Shown piece after piece: positions 1 to 5,763 of a stretch of 9,522 nucleotides of DNA. Each line of letters opens with the position of its first letter. Position 1 is the stretch's first letter. Source of the stretch: Clostridiales bacterium (lineage in GTDB: Bacteria > Bacillota > Clostridia > Clostridiales > Caloramatoraceae); contig JAOAFH010000062.1 of assembly GCA_026416355.1 (NCBI GenBank), positions 1 through 9,522 on the forward strand, written 5' to 3'. The position numbers and the translations under genes were made by a program. The notes beneath the pieces are model-generated. The model searched no databases. It was not told the origin of the DNA and worked only from the letters and a program-made list of their open reading frames with translations.

Positions 1-347
1 AATATAAGGTAATTACAATTTCGTGCTATATCAATATCATTTTTGATAATATCTGCAATTAAATTTCCACCCATACCTGCTATAACAACAACATCTGCTT
101 CTTTATTACTGAGTGTAGAAAGTCCTGGTCCAACTCTTAAATCAATCTTATTTAGAAATCCGTACTTTTCTATATTTCTTTTTGCAACTTCAATTGGCCC
201 AATTTTTATATCGCTAGCAATTGCTTTATCAGTTAATTTGTTTTTTACAGCTTCAATTGGAATATAACCGTGATCTGTTCCTATGTCAGCTAAACAATTA
301 CATTTTTCAATCATTTTATAAACAGCGTTTAACCTACTAGATAACAT
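1..347 (-). CDS. trmK: tRNA (adenine(22)-N1)-methyltransferase TrmK, 5' part, cut by the window edge
   Basis: SAM-dependent cytoplasmic methyltransferase that makes m1A22 in tRNA; formerly YqfN, family COG2384. About 115 codons are visible and the C-terminal half lies beyond position 1. The N-terminus starts MLSSRLNAVYKMI, followed by the SAM-binding motif I region LADIGTDHGYIP (about residues 18-29). An acidic motif IASDIKIGP follows, then DVVVIAGMGGNLIADII, the family's hallmark IAGMGG segment. The start is ATG at 345-347 with AGGAGT at 355-360 and a 7-base spacer. It lies directly behind rpoD, the usual Firmicute order, in which a NIF3-family gene normally follows. A terminator separates it from rpoD, so expression needs readthrough or a promoter I did not identify. 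Identity is firm from motifs plus synteny. Confidence 0.93.
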   Translation of the reverse strand, partial: MLSSRLNAVYKMIEKCNCLADIGTDHGYIPIEAVKNKLTDKAIASDIKIGPIEVAKRNIEKYGFLNKIDLRVGPGLSTLSNKEADVVVIAGMGGNLIADIIKNDIDIARNCNYLI

Positions 348-361
348 ATAATACACTCCTT

Positions 362-391
362 TAAAAATAAAAGGCCTACATTTGTAAGCCT
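362..391 (-). terminator. Rho-independent terminator after rpoD
   Basis: In the minus-strand transcript an 8-bp stem, AGGCTTAC pairing with GTAGGCCT (one G-U pair) around loop AAAT, is followed by TTTATTTTT. It starts one base past the rpoD TAA at 393-395. The U-tract ends immediately before the trmK Shine-Dalgarno site. The stem is modest and one U is interrupted by A, so partial readthrough into trmK is plausible. Confidence 0.8.
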
Positions 392-392
392 A

Positions 393-1517
393 TTAATCTA
401 GATAATCCTTTAACTTCTTGCTTCTGCTTGGATGACGTAATTTTCTCAATGCCTTTGCTTCAATTTGTCTAATTCTTTCTCTAGTTACCTTAAATTCTTT
501 ACCTACTTCTTCTAATGTTCTCGCGCGACCATCATCAAGTCCAAATCTTAGTCTCAAAACTTTTTCTTCTCTTGGAGTTAATGTATCTAAAACATCCATT
601 AATTGCTCTCTTAACATTGTATACGCTGCTGCTTCTGCTGGTGCAGGCGCATCATCATCTGGAATAAAATCACCTAAGTGGCTATCTTCTTCTTCACCTA
701 TTGGAGTCTCTAAAGATATTGGTTCTTGTGCAATTTTTAATATTTCTCTAACCTTATCAACTTCCATATCCATTTCTTTTGCAATTTCTTCTGCTGATGG
801 TTCTCTTCCCAACTCTTGTAATAGTTGTCTAGAAACTCTTATTAATTTATTGATTGTTTCAACCATATGTACAGGAATTCTAATTGTTCTGGCTTGATCT
901 GCAATTGCTCTTGTAATCGCTTGTCTAATCCACCATGTAGCATAGGTTGAAAATTTGTATCCTTTCGTATGATCAAACTTTTCAACTGCTTTAAGAAGTC
1001 CTAAATTACCTTCTTGAATTAAGTCTAGAAATAACATACCTCTTCCTACATAACGTTTAGCAATGCTTACAACCAATCTTAAATTAGCTTCTGCCAATCT
1101 TTTTTTAGCATCTGGATCACCATTTTCTATTCTTTTAGCCAATTCGATTTCTTCATCAGCTGATAACAATGGTACTTTTCCTATTTCCTTTAGGTACATT
1201 CTAACTGGGTCATCAATACTTATTCCTTCTGGAATTGATAAGTCTAAATCCTCTTCAAGTAACTGCTCTGGATTAAAGTCGTCCATATCCTCTAATACTT
1301 CAATACCCATTGATTCAAGAATTTCATAGATCTTATCAATTTGATCTGAAGATAAATCTACCTCTCCAAGTGTTTCCATTATTTCTTTGTATGTCAAAAA
1401 TCCCGCCTTTTTACCCCTATCAATAAGCTCTTTTACTACTGACATTTTTGCGCCCTTTGCCTGGTTTGCATCTGCTTGTTTATTTTGTTTGTTTTGCTTG
1501 TTTGAATCTTTTTTCAA
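393..1517 (-). CDS. rpoD: RNA polymerase primary sigma factor SigA/RpoD
   Basis: Housekeeping sigma-70 factor that directs RNA polymerase core to -35/-10 promoters. The 374 aa are close to the 371 aa of B. subtilis SigA. Domains: a polar N-terminus with three NKQ triplets (residues 6-14); region 1.1 (about 25-95); region 1.2 from DDPVRMYLKEIG (102-113); region 2 with LIQEGNLGLLKAVEKFD (166-182) and the -10-recognition helix around YATWWIRQAITRAI (192-205); region 3 (about 216-290); region 4.2 helix-turn-helix TLEEVGKEF to RHP (334-363), which reads the -35. The start is TTG at 1515-1517, preceded by a strong GGGAGG (1526-1531) with good spacing. An in-frame ATG at 1443-1445 would remove 24 residues and has only a weak site. 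It is 24 bases after dnaG and surely cotranscribed with it. Confidence 0.98.
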   Translation of the reverse strand: MKKDSNKQNKQNKQADANQAKGAKMSVVKELIDRGKKAGFLTYKEIMETLGEVDLSSDQIDKIYEILESMGIEVLEDMDDFNPEQLLEEDLDLSIPEGISIDDPVRMYLKEIGKVPLLSADEEIELAKRIENGDPDAKKRLAEANLRLVVSIAKRYVGRGMLFLDLIQEGNLGLLKAVEKFDHTKGYKFSTYATWWIRQAITRAIADQARTIRIPVHMVETINKLIRVSRQLLQELGREPSAEEIAKEMDMEVDKVREILKIAQEPISLETPIGEEEDSHLGDFIPDDDAPAPAEAAAYTMLREQLMDVLDTLTPREEKVLRLRFGLDDGRARTLEEVGKEFKVTRERIRQIEAKALRKLRHPSRSKKLKDYLD

Positions 1518-1541
1518 AAGTACAACCTCCCTTCACAGGCA

Positions 1542-3314
1542 CTACAACAGGCTCAATTCCTTTTGTAAATTTACAAGTTCCTGCATTAAAGCTAATGACT
1601 CTTTAATTTGATTATTTTCTTCATATATTTTAATTTTATTTTTTACATCGTTAATTTTTTCTTCTAATTGATATTTTTTTATAGTTTTAATAGCATCTTC
1701 TGCCATCTTATACAAGTCTTCAGAATAATCTAATTCATTATATATTATTCTAGTTATATCTTGGATATCATCTTTATCATGAAAATTCATCAATAATTCA
1801 TTTTCAGTTATTTCAATTTTATTAGTTTTTTTAGAATATATAATTCCTGCCGCCTTTTTATAAACGCTTGTGATAAAATCATCTTCTGACATGCGACTAA
1901 ATATATAATCGAATAGTTTATCATTATGTAAGCTTAGTGATAATAACAAACATTCCGCTTTTTTATACGCAGGTATAATATTGTAAATATTTCCTTTAAT
2001 ATTATGCCTTAAATTTAAATTATTATTCTTTTTATCAACATTTAGATTTAATTTATTGATTTTGTCAATAATAACATTAATATTAAGTCCAGTTTCATTT
2101 GATAACAATTCTGCATAATGTTGAATTGCTGTACTATCTTTTAGCTTTGATATAATTTCAATAACTTCATTGACAAATTTTGATTTTTCCAAAGGATTTT
2201 TTATATCTTTTCCTTCTTTAGCTTTCATTATCCTATAGTCTGTTATATATATAGCGCTATTCATTAAATTTTTAAATTCATCTATTCCATACAAATTAAC
2301 AAACTCATCAGGGTCTTTACCCATCGGAATAGTAATTACTTTTACATTTAAATCTACTGACTCAAGTAATTCTAACCCTCTTAAAGTTGCAGCTTGCCCA
2401 GCAGCATCTGAATCATAACATATATATACATCTCTAACATATCTCTTTATTAGTTTTGATTGTTCTGACGTTAATGCTGTACCTAATGAAGCCACAACAT
2501 TATTAAGACCAAATTGATGCAATTTAATGCAATCCATATAACCTTCAACAATTACAATGTTATTTGGCAATTTATTTTTAACAACGTAATTTAAACCATA
2601 TAAATTTTTCCCTTTTTCAAATACTGGTGTCTCAGAAGTATTTAAATATTTAGGTTTACTATCATCACACACTCTACCACCAAAGGCTATAACTCTACCT
2701 TTTATATCCATGATAGGAAACATTATTCTATTTCTAAATCGATCATAGACTCCTTTTTCTGATTTTACAGCTAAACCAGCTAATATCAATTCATCAATTG
2801 TAAAACCTTTAGATTTTAAAAACTTTATTAATGCATCCCATTCATTTAAACTATAACCTAATCCAAATCTATTTATTACTTTAGTACTAATTCCTCTATT
2901 CTCTAAATATTTTTTCGCAAATGAGCTATTTTGTAAATTTGCATAATAAAATCTTGCAGCTTCTAAATTAGCCTTATATAGTCTTTCTTTTATTTGACTA
3001 TTTTTATCTTTAGTTTCTGTATATGTAACATCAATGCCTAGCCTTTCAGCTAAATAAATTATTGCGTCTTTATAATCCAAATTTCTAATTTTCATTATGA
3101 ATCCGACTACATTTCCAGCTGCTCCACAACCAAAGCAATGAAAAACTTGCTTGTCTTGCGAAACACTCAATGAAGGTCCTTTATCATTGTGAAATGGGCA
3201 AACCCCCATATAACCCCGCCCACTTTTTTTTAAGTTGACATATTCTGATATAATATCAACTATATCAGAACTTTCAATTACTTTTCTAACAACTTCTTCA
3301 GGTATCCTTCCCAT
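1542..3314 (-). CDS. dnaG: DNA primase DnaG
   Basis: Makes RNA primers for lagging-strand synthesis at the replication fork, partnering with the DnaB-type helicase. It is 590 aa, normal for the family. The N-terminal CHC2 zinc finger has C39, H42, C60 and C63, in CPFHNDKGPSLSVS, where many homologues read KTPSF. The RNA-polymerase core carries IAFGGR (209-214). The TOPRIM domain has E257 in VEGYMD and the metal-binding DSDAAG (301-306), followed by GKDPDEF (332-338). The C-terminal third (from about 430) is lysine- and asparagine-rich and divergent, as expected for the helicase-interaction domain. ATG at 3312-3314 has AAGGTGA (3319-3325) upstream. It heads the dnaG-rpoD pair, and the 136-base upstream gap carries the promoter elements listed separately. 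Confidence 0.98.
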   Translation of the reverse strand: MGRIPEEVVRKVIESSDIVDIISEYVNLKKSGRGYMGVCPFHNDKGPSLSVSQDKQVFHCFGCGAAGNVVGFIMKIRNLDYKDAIIYLAERLGIDVTYTETKDKNSQIKERLYKANLEAARFYYANLQNSSFAKKYLENRGISTKVINRFGLGYSLNEWDALIKFLKSKGFTIDELILAGLAVKSEKGVYDRFRNRIMFPIMDIKGRVIAFGGRVCDDSKPKYLNTSETPVFEKGKNLYGLNYVVKNKLPNNIVIVEGYMDCIKLHQFGLNNVVASLGTALTSEQSKLIKRYVRDVYICYDSDAAGQAATLRGLELLESVDLNVKVITIPMGKDPDEFVNLYGIDEFKNLMNSAIYITDYRIMKAKEGKDIKNPLEKSKFVNEVIEIISKLKDSTAIQHYAELLSNETGLNINVIIDKINKLNLNVDKKNNNLNLRHNIKGNIYNIIPAYKKAECLLLSLSLHNDKLFDYIFSRMSEDDFITSVYKKAAGIIYSKKTNKIEITENELLMNFHDKDDIQDITRIIYNELDYSEDLYKMAEDAIKTIKKYQLEEKINDVKNKIKIYEENNQIKESLALMQELVNLQKELSLL

Positions 3315-3327
3315 TGTATCACCTTAT

Positions 3328-3356
3328 TTATTCTACAAATTAATCATAAATCCTTC
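3328..3356 (-). promoter_or_regulatory. Sigma-H-type promoter element, proximal copy upstream of dnaG
   Basis: Reading the minus strand, GAAGGATTT (3356-3348), 11 bases, then GTAGAATAA (3336-3328) matches the Bacillus sigma-H consensus RnAGGAWWW-N11/12-RnnGAATWW at every defined position. The expected start would fall about at 3321, inside the dnaG Shine-Dalgarno site. A transcript from here would therefore lack a usable ribosome site, so this copy may be a non-productive polymerase-binding site or coincidence. Confidence 0.4.
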
Positions 3357-3401
3357 TTATAAATATAAATATTTTTTTAATTCCACATATTGTGACATGT
3401 T

Positions 3402-3429
3402 ATATTATTATTCGACATAGTTTGGTCAA
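3402..3429 (-). promoter_or_regulatory. Possible sigma-A promoter for dnaG-rpoD
   Basis: TTGACC (3429-3424, five of six to TTGACA) is followed after 16 bases by TAATAT (3407-3402), or after 19 bases by TATAAC (3404-3399). The -35 is good, but neither -10 has ideal spacing and sequence together. It overlaps the distal sigma-H-type element base for base, an arrangement that would let two holoenzymes compete. It begins about 20 bases after the dgt stop. Confidence 0.5.
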
Positions 3430-3436
3430 TTCCTTC
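3408..3436 (-). promoter_or_regulatory. Sigma-H-type promoter element, distal copy upstream of dnaG-rpoD
   Basis: GAAGGAATT (3436-3428), 11 bases, then GTCGAATAA (3416-3408) matches RnAGGAWWW-N11/12-RnnGAATWW completely. The predicted start near 3401 gives a leader of about 86 bases before the dnaG ATG, so this copy can give a translatable message. Established precedent: the B. subtilis sigA (dnaG-rpoD) operon has a sigma-H-dependent promoter used at the onset of sporulation. Assignment here is by consensus and precedent only. Confidence 0.6.
3411..3417 (-). promoter_or_regulatory. Putative Spo0A box
   Basis: The minus strand reads TGTCGAA, an exact match to the 0A box (TGNCGAA), the binding site of the sporulation master regulator Spo0A. 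It overlaps the -10 of the distal sigma-H-type element and lies in the sigma-A spacer. The equivalent position of the proximal copy reads TGTAGAA, one base off. A 7-mer alone is weak evidence; its position is what makes it credible. Confidence 0.45.
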
Positions 3437-3450
3437 TTATTTACAAAAAA

Positions 3451-4455
3451 TTAATAAATGTGCCCCCATGGGGAAGGTATGAATATATTAGTAAATTCAT
3501 AAATCGCATACCTATCCGTCATACCAGCTATAAAGTCACATACTACACGTTCTATACCCCATTGATCAATTTTTTCTTCAAATTCATTTGGCATTTTATG
3601 TGGGTTCTTCATGTAATATTTGTAAAGTTCCTCGATTACACGAATTGCTTTCTCTTCTTCTAGCTTTGCTTTAGACCCTATATAGATATTTTTAAACATA
3701 AATTCTCTCAATTCCCATGTTGCTTGACCTATTTCACCTTTTAAACTAATTTCACCATCTTTTAAAGCAGTTTCAACGACTGCAACAATCATGTTATTTA
3801 TTCTATCTGAATGTCCTTTTCCTAATATATTTATGCATTCTTTAGGCAAATCATTTATAGAAATTAAACCCGCCCTAATTGCATCATCTATATCATGATT
3901 AATATATGCAATTTTATCAGCTAACTTTACAACTTTACCTTCATTTGTTTCAGCAACCAAATCAGCTGAATGACATAGTATACCATTTCTCACTTCGTAT
4001 GTTAGATTTAATCCATTTCCCTTTTCTAATAGATCAACTACTCTTAAACTTTGTTCATAGTGTTTAAAACCAATTGAAGTAATTTTATTCAAAACATTTT
4101 CGCCAGTGTGACCAAATGGTGTATGACCAAGATCATGACCTAATGCAATTGCCTCTGTCAAATCTTCATTTAATCTAATAGCACGCGAAATAGTTCTTGC
4201 AATTTGTGCTACTTCTAATGTATGTGTAAGACGAGTTCTATAATGATCTCCTTCAGGTGCTATAAAAACCTGTGTTTTGTGTTTTAAACGTCTAAACGCT
4301 TTAGAATGAATAATTCTATCTCTATCCCTTTGAAAATCAGTTCTCATAGCACACTTTTCTTCACCTTTTAGTCTACCTTTACTATCTTTGCTCTTAGTTG
4401 CCAAAGGTGATAATATTTTCTCTTCTAACTTTTCTTGATATTCTCTTAAATCCAT
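3451..4455 (-). CDS. dgt: Deoxyguanosinetriphosphate triphosphohydrolase-like HD-domain protein
   Basis: Metal-dependent HD-superfamily enzyme that hydrolyses dNTPs to deoxynucleoside and triphosphate, shaping the dNTP pool. At 334 aa it belongs to the short Dgt-like branch, not the roughly 500-aa E. coli form, so strict dGTP specificity is not implied. Seen: RDRDRIIHSKAFRRLKHKTQVF (43-64), H78 in RLTHTLEVAQIAR, the HD pair H107-D108 in GHDLGHTPFGHTGE, and ADKIAYINHDIDDA (179-192) supplying the last metal ligand. The ATG at 4453-4455 is preferred because GTGGTGG lies 5 bases upstream. The longer reading from GTG at 4465-4467 adds MVVF but has no ribosome site in its A/T-rich upstream. It sits 136 bases before dnaG with no terminator between, a common clostridial order linking nucleotide pools to replication. 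Confidence 0.93.
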   Translation of the reverse strand: MDLREYQEKLEEKILSPLATKSKDSKGRLKGEEKCAMRTDFQRDRDRIIHSKAFRRLKHKTQVFIAPEGDHYRTRLTHTLEVAQIARTISRAIRLNEDLTEAIALGHDLGHTPFGHTGENVLNKITSIGFKHYEQSLRVVDLLEKGNGLNLTYEVRNGILCHSADLVAETNEGKVVKLADKIAYINHDIDDAIRAGLISINDLPKECINILGKGHSDRINNMIVAVVETALKDGEISLKGEIGQATWELREFMFKNIYIGSKAKLEEEKAIRVIEELYKYYMKNPHKMPNEFEEKIDQWGIERVVCDFIAGMTDRYAIYEFTNIFIPSPWGHIY

Positions 4456-4467
4456 AAAAACCACCAC

Positions 4468-4673
4468 TTTATTTTAATCTATTAACTTAATATATACAAC
4501 AAAAAATTTGCTTTACCTTCTATAAAAATAAAAATTCTGCAATTTAAAAATTTCTATATATTTATACATAAATATCATTTACCTTTTTAGTTAAGTTTAA
4601 ACTAATATACTTATCATTCTATATTTAATTTTAAATACATATAATTTTAATGTATACAAAAAGAGGTGATGTT
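4468..4673. promoter_or_regulatory. Divergent A/T-rich region between dgt and the cotS-family gene
   Basis: This must hold promoters for both divergent genes, but I cannot assign either firmly. On the plus side a sigma-E-like -10, CATATAAT (4638-4645, one off CATACAnT), has ATATT at 4621-4625. The gap between them is 12 bases, about two short of usual. A start near 4652 would fit an ATG at 4674. On the minus side there are TATA-like -10 candidates but no matching -35. A perfect 10-bp palindrome, AGTTTAAACT, lies at 4594-4603 and could be an operator or chance in A/T-rich DNA. Confidence 0.3.
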
Positions 4674-5729
4674 ATGGAATATAGTATAATACCTATAACA
4701 AATGAATATTTGGGTGAAAAAGAATTAAGATTAATTTTAGATTTTTATCCATTTCAAATATTAAATATTGAAAATATAAAGGTAAAAAATGAAGATAAAC
4801 CTAGAGCTGTTTATAAAATATATACATCTGAAGGTATAAAATGTTTAAAAAAGGTATATCATAACGAAGCTTCATTATTATTTATATATTCAGTTATAGA
4901 GTGGCTCTATTATAACAAAATAAATTGTCCTCGTTTTTTACCTACAAAGCAAGGAAAAAGATATGTTAAATATAATGATAATTTATTTGTTTTAATGGAT
5001 TGGATTGAAGGAAGAAAGTGTGATTATGATAAAATTGATGATGTAAAGGAAGCTTCTAAAAATTTAGCTAAAATACATGTAAGAACAACAAATTTTAAAA
5101 GTATTGAGGGAAGTAAAATAAATATTTCTGATAAAAGTGTATATGAGAGCTATTCAAAACATTTTAATCAATTACTTAATTCATCTAATCGGGCATTTTA
5201 TTATAAAGATAAATTTTCAAAGTTATTTCTAGAACACAGTGATTATTATATCGAATCAGCTAAAGAGTCTTTATTTATTCTATCTCAAATAGATTTTAGC
5301 TCAAAAGAACTTGTAGATTCAATATGCCACTATGATTATGTAAATAAGAATATTATTTTCACACAAGAGAATGATATTTACGTTATAGATTTTGATAAAT
5401 GTAAGATAGATTATTCAATTAACGATTTATATATATTCATAAAGCGGATTTTAAAAAGAAAAAATACATGTTGGGATTTCGAAGTATTCAAAGCAATTAT
5501 TGAAAGTTATGAAGAAAATAGAAAAATTAGCAATAGCGAATTTCAATTGTTACTTGCACAACTCATATTTCCACAAAAATTTTGGAAATTATCATATGAC
5601 TACTTTAAAAATATAAACGTCTGTAACAAAAAATCCTTTTACAACATTTTAAAAAATATTATAAACCAAAAGAACAATCATCAAATTTTCACAGAAAAAT
5701 TAATTAATTATTATAGACAAAAATATTAG
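4674..5729 (+). CDS. CotS-family spore coat protein (kinase-fold)
   Basis: Predicted spore coat protein of the CotS/CotI/YutH family, which shares the fold of aminoglycoside phosphotransferases. Seen in 351 aa: an N-lobe with GIKCLKKVYHNEASLLF (54-70), the hinge-like LFVLMDWIEGRKCDYD (104-119) typical of the family, and a C-lobe with HYDYVNKN (219-226). The last matches the catalytic HxDxxxxN loop (H219, D221, N226). VIDFDKCKIDYSINDL (237-252) supplies the metal-binding aspartate D239. The C-terminus is lysine- and asparagine-rich. The start at 4674 follows GAGGTGAT (4663-4670); an in-frame ATG at 4650 has no ribosome site. It is the only plus-strand gene, divergent from dgt and convergent with ppdK. 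Expression in the mother cell during sporulation is inferred from the family. Its substrate is unknown, and it could be structural only. Confidence 0.82.
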   Translation: MEYSIIPITNEYLGEKELRLILDFYPFQILNIENIKVKNEDKPRAVYKIYTSEGIKCLKKVYHNEASLLFIYSVIEWLYYNKINCPRFLPTKQGKRYVKYNDNLFVLMDWIEGRKCDYDKIDDVKEASKNLAKIHVRTTNFKSIEGSKINISDKSVYESYSKHFNQLLNSSNRAFYYKDKFSKLFLEHSDYYIESAKESLFILSQIDFSSKELVDSICHYDYVNKNIIFTQENDIYVIDFDKCKIDYSINDLYIFIKRILKRKNTCWDFEVFKAIIESYEENRKISNSEFQLLLAQLIFPQKFWKLSYDYFKNINVCNKKSFYNILKNIINQKNNHQIFTEKLINYYRQKY

Positions 5730-5759
5730 AGTAGAGACAACTCTCTACTCTAATATTTT
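5720..5759. terminator. Bidirectional Rho-independent terminator between cotS-family gene and ppdK
   Basis: A perfect 18-bp stem (arms 5720-5737 and 5742-5759) closes a CAAC loop. The arms contain TTAGAGTAGAGA and TCTCTACTCTAA. T-rich runs follow on both strands: TATTTTATTTTT on plus, and the A-run read as TATTTTTG on minus. The plus-strand gene's TAG (5727-5729) is inside the left arm, and the ppdK stop (5764-5766) is four bases beyond the right arm. One hairpin therefore serves both convergent genes. Confidence 0.93.
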
Positions 5760-5763
5760 ATTT

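Noticed and set aside
3336..3347. Four-codon ORF (M-I-N-L-stop) behind AGAAGGA in the dnaG leader.
   Set aside because: The spacing to the SD-like sequence is only three bases, and the bases are better explained as the proximal sigma-H element; too short to test.
3464..3473. Perfect palindrome CCCCATGGGG at the end of dgt, a possible terminator.
   Set aside because: It has no loop and no following T-run in position, and it encodes the C-terminal PSPWGH of dgt. I see no terminator between dgt and dnaG.
4499..4535. Possible sigma-H element for dgt, from GAAGGTAAA on the minus strand.
   Set aside because: It lacks AGGA and has no GAAT at the right distance.
4650..4673. Upstream ATG start for the cotS-family gene.
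   Set aside because: No ribosome site precedes it, while GAGGTGAT sits correctly before the ATG at 4674.
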